This document shows positions 45,485-54,025 of a stretch of DNA of 64,000 nt, piece after piece. This stretch comes from Pseudomonas citrullilanati. GTDB taxonomy: Bacteria; Pseudomonadota; Gammaproteobacteria; Pseudomonadales; Pseudomonadaceae. Location of the stretch: NCBI RefSeq assembly GCF_030580855.1, contig NZ_JAUQOP010000004.1:1-64000 (forward strand), read 5' to 3'. Both the position numbers and the translations under genes were made by a program. The notes under the pieces were generated by a model that saw only the letters and a program-made list of their open reading frames with translations, was not told where the DNA came from and did not search any database. The first letter of the stretch is position 1. Each line of letters opens with the position of its first letter.

Positions 45485-47281
45485 ATGCGCATCGCAATCA
45501 TCGGCCTGGGCGCCACCGGCCTGCTGGCCCTGGCCAAGACCTTCTCCATGGCCAAGCGTCACCCCAACATGTCCGTGATCGTCCACGCCTTCGACGCCCA
45601 GGCGCCGGGCCAGGGGGTGCACCGCTGCGACCAGGCGGACTACCTGCGCCTCAACACCGTGGCCGGCCAGCTTTCGCTGTTCGAGGACGACGATTTCACC
45701 CTGTTCCCCCGGCACTCCTTCCGCCCCTCGCTCTATGAGTGGATCGCCCATTTGCATCCGGAGGCCATCAGCGGGGAACAGGATCGCTTCGCCTTCCTGC
45801 CACGCCGGTACCTGGGCCTGTACCTGCAGTGGTACTTCACCCGATTGCTTGAACACATTCCCATCAACGTGCGTTTCGAGACGTCCTGTCGCCTGATCCG
45901 CACCATTGAAGAAGAGCCGGACGGACGTTTCAAGCTGCTCGCTTCGCCCCCCGTGAACGGAGCCTACGACACGCTGCTCCTGTGCACCGGACACGGGGTG
46001 CTGCCTGCCACGCGCCGCGCCACCCCTTTCATCGCGCCCTATCCGCTCCCCGCCAGCCTGGAAGACATCGCCAGCGATTCGGCGGTGGCGATCCAGGGCG
46101 TCGGGTTGACCGCGATGGATGTGGTGGCTGCGCTGACCACGGGCCGTGGCGGCGTCTTCGAGCAAACCGCCAACGGCCTGAGCTACCGGCCCTCCGGCCA
46201 GGAACCGCGCATCAGCCTGTACAGCAACTCCGGCATGCCCTACCGCGCCAGGCCAGAAGTGGACGACGCGGTCATTCGCTACCAGCCGCTGGTCATGACC
46301 CACACGGCCATCGATCGGATCAGGGACGAGACGCCGGGGCGCCGGATCGATTTCGAGAAGGATCTGCTTCCGCTGCTTTACCAGGAAATGACCGCTGCCT
46401 ATTACTGTGCCTGCGCCGGCCAGGATGAGCGCAACGCGTCTCGCTACCAGGCGTGCTACCAACAGGTCTGGGAGCAATTGCAAACCGCCCAGGCCCAGGG
46501 AACCCTGGCGGCCACGTTCGATCGCCTGGCCCAGGCATACGGGCCCTACGCCCCCTTGGAGGCGCTGGCCTGCGAGCCGCCGGCCCACCTGACGGCCGAC
46601 ACTTACCCGCAGTGGTTCCTCGCCCAGCTCGAGGACGATGTGCGAGCCAGTGCCTTGGGTTGCCGACGCAGCCCGCTGAAGAAGTCGCTGGAGGTCTGGC
46701 GCGACTTGCGCAATCAGTTATGCCATGCCATCGATCATCGGGGCCTGACCGCGGCGTCCCACCAGACGTTCTTCACGCGGTACTGCCCACTGATCAACCG
46801 GCTGGTGGCCGGGCCGCAAAAAGAACGACACGCGGAATTGATCGCGCTGATTCGAAGCGGGGTTGTCGTCCTGTTGCCGGGTTATGCAGCCGCCGATCAT
46901 TACAACCCCGATACACGGACATTCACGATCACCCTGGAAAAACCGGAATACCGGCAGTTCATGTTCGAGCACCTGATAAAGGCCAATGTCAATGCCCAGG
47001 ACACCCGGCGTGAGCTGCACACCTTGCTCGGTGCTATAACCGAGCAACCGACCCGGTATTCTCCCCTGGCTTATGGCGACTTCTCTTGCGCTCACCATCC
47101 CGAATTCGTACACGCGCATTTGCGTGAGCGAATTTATATATTCGGGCCGGTCCTGGAAGGCTCCAGTTATTACAACCATTACGTGCCCTCCAATACGCCG
47201 TCGCGAATATCGGCGGCACTTGAGAAGAGCCTGAGCAAAGCCGTCAGCCATTTCAACCACCGTTTCAGCGAAATATTCTAA
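45485..47281 (+). CDS. Large FAD/NAD(P)-binding protein
   Basis: A 598-residue flavoprotein-like protein. The N-terminal dinucleotide motif is IAIIGLGATGLLALAKTF, followed by QADYLRLNTVAGQLSLFED, typical of the FAD-NAD(P)-binding group of PF13454. A second Rossmann-like motif is VAIQGVGLTAMDVVAALTTG (about residues 203-222). The C-terminal 300 residues are helical and not recognised. It starts 4 nt after sbnB and ends the operon. It may oxidise a diaminopropionate- or hydrazine-derived intermediate; the reaction is unknown. No terminator is obvious after it. Confidence 0.8.
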   Translation: MRIAIIGLGATGLLALAKTFSMAKRHPNMSVIVHAFDAQAPGQGVHRCDQADYLRLNTVAGQLSLFEDDDFTLFPRHSFRPSLYEWIAHLHPEAISGEQDRFAFLPRRYLGLYLQWYFTRLLEHIPINVRFETSCRLIRTIEEEPDGRFKLLASPPVNGAYDTLLLCTGHGVLPATRRATPFIAPYPLPASLEDIASDSAVAIQGVGLTAMDVVAALTTGRGGVFEQTANGLSYRPSGQEPRISLYSNSGMPYRARPEVDDAVIRYQPLVMTHTAIDRIRDETPGRRIDFEKDLLPLLYQEMTAAYYCACAGQDERNASRYQACYQQVWEQLQTAQAQGTLAATFDRLAQAYGPYAPLEALACEPPAHLTADTYPQWFLAQLEDDVRASALGCRRSPLKKSLEVWRDLRNQLCHAIDHRGLTAASHQTFFTRYCPLINRLVAGPQKERHAELIALIRSGVVVLLPGYAAADHYNPDTRTFTITLEKPEYRQFMFEHLIKANVNAQDTRRELHTLLGAITEQPTRYSPLAYGDFSCAHHPEFVHAHLRERIYIFGPVLEGSSYYNHYVPSNTPSRISAALEKSLSKAVSHFNHRFSEIF

Positions 47282-47653
47282 AAATATTCAGTTGCCGGCA
47301 TCGCCTAACTGGAGGTTTTCTGCGCGCTTGCAACAGGCCTTCCTTTGAGATTAGCGTACGGAAACTTCGCCACTCTCGATCTGGCAAACCAGGCCTTGAT
47401 GCCGACATTCAAGCACCGCTACCGGGGGACCCGGCGCACCACAACAGGGCAACGACACGCGATTAAAAAGGGACTCTCAATGCGCCATTCATTCAATACT
47501 TCCTGAACTCAACGACGTTCCTTTTCGAGCCATACATCATCTCCCCGTTCACCCCTCTTGGAAGGTGGAGGGAGAAGTCATGCCTCGACATGACGGTACT
47601 TCTGATTAGCAGCACGGAATACGCCCCGGCTAAATTAAAACAAGGACTGAACG
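47282..47653. other. Intergenic region before the LysR gene
   Basis: A 372-bp, relatively AT-rich gap. It holds several short open frames, including an eight-codon one at 47480, but none with good ribosome sites or recognisable protein. I see no clear terminator. It should contain the LysR promoter. Confidence 0.4.
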
Positions 47654-48592
47654 ATGAGCCGATCAATGCCATTATCATCGCTCCATATATTTGTCGAGGT
47701 ATGCAAACACCACAGCATGAAAAAGACCGCGGACATACTCTGCGTTACTCCAGGCGCTATCAGTCAACAAATAAAAAGCCTCGAAGACCGGATGTCCGTC
47801 AAGCTGTTCGAGCGTTCTCACCGGGAGATTAGCCTGACCACCGCCGGAAAGAACTTGATGGACCAACTCGCCGTGTCATTCAACAATATCGAAGCGGTCT
47901 GGGAAGACTTCGAATCGTTCCGAACCCGCTCCGCCCGATTGTCGGTCAATACCACCCTGTCATTTGCCAGCGCCTGGTTGATCCCGCGGTTGACCCGCTT
48001 TCAACAACGCTGGCCCGACATCGAAATCAATCTGTCGACGTCCCATTGCGCGGACTTGCGCCGCGATGGGATCGACGTTGCCATCCGTCACGGCCAGGGT
48101 GTCCATCCGGGCCATCACAGCGAAAAACTGTGGACGCCCAACACCCTGCCGATCGGCCATCCCGCCTTGCTCAAAACCGGTCGACGAATCGAACAGCCCG
48201 CCGATTGCCTCAACTACCCGTTGCTCCAGGACGCCAGCCGCTCGAACTGGAAACTCTGGCTCAAAGCCCATGGCATCGAAGACACTCGCTCGCGACGCGG
48301 GTGCAGTTTCACCGACGAGCAATTGCTGATTGACGCGGCGATCGCGGGCCAGGGGTTGGCCTTGGTCAGCGACGTCTATGCCCGGCCTGCGATAAAGGCC
48401 GGGCACGTGGTGCCTGTCTTCGCGCCCTCCACCCATGCCGAGATGGCCTACTACCTGATCAGCCCGCTGGAACAGGCGGACGATTGGAAGATCAACATAT
48501 TCGCCAACTGGATAAAGGCCGAAGTCAGCCTGTTCCTGAAAGTCAACGAGTCATCGGCACAAACCCGACAACCCGATTACGCGTGCGACTGA
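47654..48592 (+). CDS. GcvA-like LysR regulator, probable controller of the N-N cluster
   Basis: A 312-residue LysR-type regulator of the GcvA/AmpR-like branch. The helix-turn-helix is HSMKKTADILCVTPGAISQQ followed by IKSLEDRMSVKLFERS. The effector domain begins near residue 95 (LSVNTTLSFASAWLIPRLTR) and includes ADLRRDGIDVAIRHGQG. It lies after, and in the same direction as, the biosynthetic operon, and is the only regulator between 30.7 and 48.6 kb, so it is the prime candidate for cluster control. The ligand is unknown. Confidence 0.88.
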   Translation: MSRSMPLSSLHIFVEVCKHHSMKKTADILCVTPGAISQQIKSLEDRMSVKLFERSHREISLTTAGKNLMDQLAVSFNNIEAVWEDFESFRTRSARLSVNTTLSFASAWLIPRLTRFQQRWPDIEINLSTSHCADLRRDGIDVAIRHGQGVHPGHHSEKLWTPNTLPIGHPALLKTGRRIEQPADCLNYPLLQDASRSNWKLWLKAHGIEDTRSRRGCSFTDEQLLIDAAIAGQGLALVSDVYARPAIKAGHVVPVFAPSTHAEMAYYLISPLEQADDWKINIFANWIKAEVSLFLKVNESSAQTRQPDYACD

Positions 48593-48668
48593 CGCATCGC
48601 GCACGGGTCGATCATTCCGTGGTGGTGAGCTGTCAGGACGACGGCTTCTCGAACGCAGGGACCCGGGG

Positions 48669-49409
48669 TCAGACCAATCGAGCACCGCCATCGACATTGA
48701 GCACGGCACCGTTCATGAACGTGTTGCCCATCAAGAACACCACCGCCCCACCCGCCTCTCCCGCCGACCCCATGCGACGCAGCGGTAGCGCCTGCTCCAA
48801 GGCCGCCACGTAGGCGTCACGACCTTCACCCAGGGCCTTGTCGAAGATCGGTGTGTCGATCGGGCCAGGCGACAGGGTGTTGACCCGAATCGGCGCCAAT
48901 TCCAGGGCCAGGCCACGCGCCAGCGCCTCCATGGCGGCCGATGCCGCTGCAATGACCGCCGTGCCATGGGCATTGGGCCGATCAGCCAGTGCACCCGAGA
49001 TGAAAGTGATCGATCCGGCCTTGGACAGTCGCTCGCCCAGGGCACGAATAGCGCCGATGGACGCCCAGATGCGCTCATCGAACGCCCGGCGCAAATGCCC
49101 GACGTCGGCGCTCATGATGGTTCCGGTGACGAACGTCCCGGCAAGCAACACCAGATGATCCACCACCGGGATATCCGCCAGCGCCGCTTCGACCGCCTCA
49201 GGCCGGGTCACGTCGGCCGCACGCCATCCGTCCAGCCCATGTGCGTTCGCTGCCTGCTCGGCACGGGCTGCGTTCGAGCCGATGACGATGACTTGGGCGC
49301 CGGCGGCCTTGGCCTCGATCGCTGCGGCCAGGCCGATACCCGATGTACCGCCGAAGATGACGACCGTGCGGCCGAGAAGAGTGGATGCAAATGCAGGGGC
49401 AGTGTTCAT
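48669..49409 (-). CDS. SDR-like protein lacking the usual Tyr-x-x-x-Lys
   Basis: A 246-residue short-chain dehydrogenase/reductase-like protein. The cofactor loop FGGTSGIGLAAAIEAKAAG and the HLVLLAGTFVTG segment are normal, as is the Ser strand ITFISGALADRP. Where the catalytic YxxxK should be, the sequence aligns as IAAAS (in VIAAASAAMEALARG), so Tyr and Lys are both replaced. The C-terminus (FMNGAVLNVDGG) is typical. It may be catalytically atypical or have a binding role. Start MNTAPAFASTLLG at 49409. Divergent from a LysR gene 100 bp away. Confidence 0.82.
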   Translation of the reverse strand: MNTAPAFASTLLGRTVVIFGGTSGIGLAAAIEAKAAGAQVIVIGSNAARAEQAANAHGLDGWRAADVTRPEAVEAALADIPVVDHLVLLAGTFVTGTIMSADVGHLRRAFDERIWASIGAIRALGERLSKAGSITFISGALADRPNAHGTAVIAAASAAMEALARGLALELAPIRVNTLSPGPIDTPIFDKALGEGRDAYVAALEQALPLRRMGSAGEAGGAVVFLMGNTFMNGAVLNVDGGARLV

Positions 49410-49508
49410 GGAATCCTCCAATGGAACGCCTGGATGGCGTTCGATGGAGAGAGCATAAGACCGTGATCGCGGATTGATAATCGGGGCCAAAGTCGCTTTA
49501 CTAGTGCC

Positions 49509-50468
49509 ATGAAGGCACAAATTGGACTGGACCGTCTCACCGGACTCATCGCATTCGCGCGGGCCGCCTCCCTCGGCAGCTATACCGCGGCGGCGCGGGA
49601 GCTCTCGGTATCCCCCTCAGCCGTCAGCAAGAGCGTGCAGCGGCTTGAAGCGCATTTCGGGTTGATGCTCTTCACCCGCACGACGCGTTCCCTGACCCTC
49701 ACGCCCGAAGGCCGGGACCTTTATGAACGGGCGCTGCGGATCCTGCGCGAGGTCGAAGAGATCGACCAGGCGGCGGTCGCCTCCCGCGCCGAGCCTTCGG
49801 GTGTCCTGAAAGTCACGGCCCCGCTGCCCATCGGCGTGAACATCCTGGCGCCGGCCTTGCCCAGTTTCCGCGATCAATACCCCCGCCTGGCCATCGACCT
49901 GCGGCTCGGCGATCCGTATGCCGACATCATCGAGCAAGGCATCGACGTGGCCATTCGCGTCGGCAACCTCAGCGATTCGCGCCTGGTGTCGCGGCCCCTG
50001 GGGCCTCATCGGATCGGTGCGTTTGCGTCGCCTGGCTATCTGCAACGCAAAGGCATGCCGACGACCGTGGAGCAACTGGCCCAACATGAGTGCGTGAATT
50101 TTCGCTACCAGAGTACCGGGCAGCCGTTGCGCTGGCCGTATCAGGCCGGCGACAAAGCAATGGAATGGAACCCCGACGCCGCCTTCACCGTGGACGTCAG
50201 CGACGCGGTGGCGGCCATCATGGCGGCAGGCGGTGGCATCGGCATCACGCCACATTACGTGGCGGCGCCCTATGTTCGCCGAGGTGAATTGTTCCCGGTG
50301 CTCCCCGCGCTCACCGCGGAGCGCTTCTCCATCACCGCCCTGTGGCCGGAAAGCCGACGCGGGAGCCCCAACGTGAAAGCCTTCATCGCCTTTTTGCTGG
50401 AACTGTTTCCTGCAACGCCGGCGTGGGATGAAGCGGTGAACGAGGCGGCCGCGGCGTGGCGGGATTGA
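49509..50468 (+). CDS. LysR-family regulator (CrgA-like)
   Basis: A 319-residue LysR regulator. The DNA-binding domain is LIAFARAASLGSYTAAAREL then SVSPSAVSKSVQRLEAHFG. The effector domain contains LKVTAPLPIGVNILAPALPS and DIIEQGIDVAIRVGNLSDSR. It is divergent from the SDR-like gene and very probably controls it, as is usual for this type of pair. Confidence 0.88.
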   Translation: MKAQIGLDRLTGLIAFARAASLGSYTAAARELSVSPSAVSKSVQRLEAHFGLMLFTRTTRSLTLTPEGRDLYERALRILREVEEIDQAAVASRAEPSGVLKVTAPLPIGVNILAPALPSFRDQYPRLAIDLRLGDPYADIIEQGIDVAIRVGNLSDSRLVSRPLGPHRIGAFASPGYLQRKGMPTTVEQLAQHECVNFRYQSTGQPLRWPYQAGDKAMEWNPDAAFTVDVSDAVAAIMAAGGGIGITPHYVAAPYVRRGELFPVLPALTAERFSITALWPESRRGSPNVKAFIAFLLELFPATPAWDEAVNEAAAAWRD

Positions 50469-50541
50469 TCGGTGCGCGCACCGGGCTCGCTTGAATCCGG
50501 CTTGCGCAGCCGCCGATCAAGCCGCTGCCTTTACAGCGCCG

Positions 50542-51201
50542 TTACCCCAGGCGCATCGACACTTCGATGTCATCGGCAAACGGCACGGATAGGTAGCCAC
50601 TCTGCGGTGAACGCACGTAAGCCAGGTAGTCGGGGCAATAGTCGGTGTTGTCCGCCACCACCCATGCACCCGGGCGCAGGTGTTTTTCCACCAGGCCCAG
50701 CACGTCGCCATACAGCGCCTTGGCGCCATCGAGCAGGAGCAGGTCGACCGCCTTTGGCAAGTCGCTGGCCAGGGTGACGAGCGCGTCGCCTTCGCGGATC
50801 TGCACCAGGTCGTCGACCCCGCCTTCAGCGAGGTGCCGACGCGCCACGGCGACCTTCGACGGTTCGAATTCACTGCCGATCAACACACCGCCGCCGTTGT
50901 CCCGCAGCGCCGCGGCCAGGTGCAAGGTGGACAGGCCGAACGAGGTGCCGAATTCGACGATGGCCCGGGCCTGGGCACTGCGTGCCAGCATGTACAGCAG
51001 CTTGCCGGTGTCGCGGGAAACCGGCAGCCACAAGTCCTTGAGCATGCCGTACAGTTCGAGGTAGTCGGTCTTGCTGCGCATCAGGCGCTCACGCTCTTGC
51101 CCCGGCACCGTGTCCAGCACCGGGCTGGTGGCCTCGCCGGCTTGGGTGTAGAGGCGTTCGATCAGGGTTGCCAGGGGTTCTGTGTTCAAGGTGCTCATCA
51201 T
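50542..51201 (-). CDS. SAM-dependent O-methyltransferase-like protein
   Basis: A 219-residue class I methyltransferase of the caffeoyl-CoA/catechol O-methyltransferase-like group. SAM motif I is IVEFGTSFGLSTLHLAAAL (about residues 74-92), followed by LIGSEFEPSKVAVARRHL and the metal/acidic region VDLLLLDGAKALYGDVL. The substrate is unknown. The start is ATG 51201 or the adjacent ATG 51198. It is divergent from a TetR gene with a palindromic operator between them, so it is probably TetR-controlled. Confidence 0.82.
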   Translation of the reverse strand: MMSTLNTEPLATLIERLYTQAGEATSPVLDTVPGQERERLMRSKTDYLELYGMLKDLWLPVSRDTGKLLYMLARSAQARAIVEFGTSFGLSTLHLAAALRDNGGGVLIGSEFEPSKVAVARRHLAEGGVDDLVQIREGDALVTLASDLPKAVDLLLLDGAKALYGDVLGLVEKHLRPGAWVVADNTDYCPDYLAYVRSPQSGYLSVPFADDIEVSMRLG

Positions 51202-51226
51202 TGCTTTCCATCGATAGGGGATTAAG

Positions 51227-51270
51227 ATGCGAGTGATTCGTCGCATTTAAATGATGCGAGCGATTCGCCT
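51227..51270. promoter_or_regulatory. Probable TetR operator pair
   Basis: ATGCGAGTGATTCGTCGCAT at 51227-51246 is a dyad with 6-bp perfect arms; a near copy, ATGCGAGCGATTCGCC, starts at 51254. Both lie between the divergent methyltransferase and TetR genes. Confidence 0.6.
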
Positions 51271-51309
51271 TATTCGCTATTCGCGTTCCCCACGCCGCCC
51301 GAGCCGCCC

Positions 51310-51963
51310 ATGACCCAGCGCCAGACCGCCCGTATTTCCTCACGCAAGCAGCCGCAGCAAGCACGTTCCACCGAACTGGTAGGGGCCATCCTGGAGGCCG
51401 CTGTTCAGGTTTTGGCCAAGGAAGGCGCCGCTCGCTTCACCACCGCCCGCGTCGCGGAAAAGGCCGGCGTGAGCATCGGCTCGTTGTACCAGTACTTCCC
51501 CAACAAGGTCGCCATCCTGTTCCGGCTGCAGAGCGACGAGTGGCAGCAGACCACACAGATGCTCTGCCGGATCCTGGAAAACCTCGACCAACCGCCCCTG
51601 GATCGCTTGCGCAACCTGGTGCATGCGTTCATTCGTTCCGAGTGCGAAGAGGCGCCGATGCGCGGCGCGCTGAATGACGCCGCACCACTCTATCGCGACG
51701 CGCCGCAAGCCAGTGAAGTGCGCGCGACCGGCAAGCGGATCTTCGCCCGGTTCATGCTCGAACTGCTTCCCGAGGCCAGCGAATGCGCCCGCTCGGCAGC
51801 CTGCGACCTGATCCTGGCCACGCTCAGTTCGGTGGGCAAGGATTTCTCCATGAGCCCCCGCACCGACGCGCAAATCGCCGCCTACGCCGATGGCATGGCC
51901 GACATGTTCAGCGCCTACGTGGTTGCGCTCGACCGACGGCGCGTCCAGCTCATGGGCGTGTGA
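51310..51963 (+). CDS. TetR/AcrR-family regulator
   Basis: A 217-residue one-component repressor. The N-terminal helix-turn-helix region is FTTARVAEKAGVSIGSLYQ followed by YFPNKVAILFRL; the ligand-binding remainder is helical with LRNLVHAFIRSECEEAPMRG. It is divergent from the methyltransferase gene with operator-like repeats between, implying control of that gene and of itself. Confidence 0.88.
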   Translation: MTQRQTARISSRKQPQQARSTELVGAILEAAVQVLAKEGAARFTTARVAEKAGVSIGSLYQYFPNKVAILFRLQSDEWQQTTQMLCRILENLDQPPLDRLRNLVHAFIRSECEEAPMRGALNDAAPLYRDAPQASEVRATGKRIFARFMLELLPEASECARSAACDLILATLSSVGKDFSMSPRTDAQIAAYADGMADMFSAYVVALDRRRVQLMGV

Positions 51964-52049
51964 CAGCCAGAGACGGCGCGGGTCGCACTCCCGTCCGACA
52001 CTGGATCGAGTGGGTCGAAGCCGCCTTGCCTTGATCAGCCCTAGGACGG

Positions 52050-52814
52050 TCACCCAGCGGTGACCGTCATGCCGCCGTCGGCCATGACCACCGAGCCGAC
52101 GATGAAGCTCGCACGATCCGAGGCTAGAAAAGCGACGATTTCAGCGATTTCCTCCGGTTGCGCGGCCCGTCCGATGGGCGCTCCCTGGCCGTGCCGGGCC
52201 AGGAAGCCCGGGCCGTCGTCCACCACGTCGTCAAGGATGTGGGTGACCACATCGCCAACGCCAATGGCGTTGACGCGAATGCCGTGCCCGATCACTTCGA
52301 GCGCCAGCGTTCGGGTCAGTTGGGCCAATGCGCCTTTCGACGCGGTGTAGGCGGCGATGGTTGGGAAGGCAAAATAGGCGGCATAGGACGCGATGTTGAC
52401 GATGGCCCCGGACTGGTTGGGCATCATCGCCTTGGCCGCTTCGCGACAATGCAGGAAAGCTGCGGTGGCATTGACCGCCTGGATACGCTCCCAGTCGTCA
52501 CGGGTCATGTCGATGACGAGCTTGTTGAGGATGATGCCGGCGTTGTTGACCAGGATGTCCAACTGGCCGAACTGCTCGACAGCCAGGCCGACCGCACGCT
52601 CGGCGGCGCCGTCTTCGGTGATGTCGGCCACCAGGGGGATCAGTCCGGGGCGGGCGAGGTCTTCTACAGCGCGATTGCGATCCTCGGCCACGACCTTGGC
52701 GCCGCGCGCATGAAGCAGCAGTGCGATCGCCTTGCCGATGCCACTGGCGGCGCCGGTGACCAGCGCGACTTTGCCTTCGACTTCGTTAGGTAGACCGTGC
52801 TTGATATTCGTCAT
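52050..52814 (-). CDS. Short-chain dehydrogenase/reductase
   Basis: A 254-residue classical SDR. The cofactor site is ALVTGAASGIGKAIALLLHA, the structural motif DILVNNAGII, the catalytic Ser in AIVNIASYAAYF and the catalytic pair AAYTASKGAL. The end (FIVGSVVMADGGMTVTAG) is typical. ATG 52814 is used because the upstream frame crosses the promoter of the divergent AraC gene. Substrate unknown. Confidence 0.88.
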   Translation of the reverse strand: MTNIKHGLPNEVEGKVALVTGAASGIGKAIALLLHARGAKVVAEDRNRAVEDLARPGLIPLVADITEDGAAERAVGLAVEQFGQLDILVNNAGIILNKLVIDMTRDDWERIQAVNATAAFLHCREAAKAMMPNQSGAIVNIASYAAYFAFPTIAAYTASKGALAQLTRTLALEVIGHGIRVNAIGVGDVVTHILDDVVDDGPGFLARHGQGAPIGRAAQPEEIAEIVAFLASDRASFIVGSVVMADGGMTVTAG

Positions 52815-53039
52815 GATGTTCTCCTGCGTTGCGAGCCGGTGAGGCATTCGCCGGCTTGGCGCCCGTGGGGCGCTGTTGTGATCGACGGCTTCACTGTCTC
52901 GCAACCGAACGCCCCGGGCTTTCGCATGCTTGCGCGGGCTGTCGGGGTTTTGCGCTGGCGTGGACTGCCGGGTCCGCGCCTTCTGCGCTACCCTACCGAC
53001 ACTCGTCTGTTTCTGAAGCGTTTGTCGAAGGAGCCCACC

Positions 53040-53972
53040 GTGCCCTTACCTGGACATGATCACCGGGTACCTCGTGATTTTGCCCGCATCCCGGCCGAAT
53101 CGATGCCGCACCATCTACCGGGGACACCGCAGGTACTGCCCTCGCTCCCGCCGCTGCAGGATGTGGTGGTGCAGTTATTCAGTCATCACAGCATTGCCGA
53201 GCCGATACGGGTGCCCGCCGTGGTGGAGCCGCTGCTGGTGCTGGTACTGGCTGGCAAGGCCAGGGTCGAGGAGCGCGGCCCCGATGAGGCCTGGCAAGCG
53301 ACCTTGGTCGAGGCCGGCGACTTCTTTCTCACCCACGCCAGCGAGCCCTACGAGATGCGCTGGCAAACCATCGGCTGTGACGCCTTCGAGGTGATGCACC
53401 TGTACCTTGGCCTGCCGCTGATCGACCAGGCTTCCTATGACCTGCTGGGGGAGCATTGCGGGCCGGTAAGGTTCGCGGACATCTCCGGTGCCCGGGATGA
53501 GCGCGTCAGCTTCATCGTCGAACAATTGCGCATCGAGCTGATCGAAGAGCGCCAGCCCAGCCCGCTCTTCGTCCACGGCCTGGCCCAGGCGCTGGCCGTG
53601 CACCTGATCCGCCGCTACCCTGCGCCCCACGGCAGCCGCCGGCGCCACAATGGGTTGCAGGCCTACAAGTTGCGCCGCGTCCTCTCGGCGATGGACGCTG
53701 GCCTGGCCGATGACTTCAACCTGGCGAACCTGGCCAGGATCGCCGACTTGAGCGAGTACCACTTCAGCCGGGTATTCAAGCGCGCCACGGGACTATCGCC
53801 ATCGCAGTATTTCATCCGATTGCGGATGAGCCGTGCGCGGCACCTGCTGCTCGAGACCGACCGCAGCATCATCGACATCGCAATGGAGGTGGGCTACTGC
53901 AGTCCCAGCCATTTCTCGCAGGTGTTTCGCCGGGAAGTGGGGCTCACGCCCAGCGCCTACCGGTTGGCGTGA
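53040..53972 (+). CDS. AraC-family transcriptional regulator
   Basis: A 310-residue regulator. An N-terminal cupin-like AraC effector domain (PAVVEPLLVLVLAGKARVEE) is followed by two C-terminal helix-turn-helices (FNLANLARIADLSEYHFSRV and IIDIAMEVGYCSPSHFSQVF). GTG at 53040 has a GAAGGA site about 8 nt upstream; the longer frame to 52797 has no family-like sequence. Divergent from the SDR at 52050-52814 and probably its activator. Confidence 0.85.
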   Translation: MPLPGHDHRVPRDFARIPAESMPHHLPGTPQVLPSLPPLQDVVVQLFSHHSIAEPIRVPAVVEPLLVLVLAGKARVEERGPDEAWQATLVEAGDFFLTHASEPYEMRWQTIGCDAFEVMHLYLGLPLIDQASYDLLGEHCGPVRFADISGARDERVSFIVEQLRIELIEERQPSPLFVHGLAQALAVHLIRRYPAPHGSRRRHNGLQAYKLRRVLSAMDAGLADDFNLANLARIADLSEYHFSRVFKRATGLSPSQYFIRLRMSRARHLLLETDRSIIDIAMEVGYCSPSHFSQVFRREVGLTPSAYRLA

Positions 53973-54025
53973 CGTAAACCCGGGGGCGCACTCTACAGGC
54001 CTGCGCGCACCCGACGGGACAAACC

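Noticed and set aside
47590..47832. 80-codon ORF overlapping the start of the LysR gene
   Set aside because: Overlaps a well-supported LysR N-terminus in another frame, with no ribosome site or domain.
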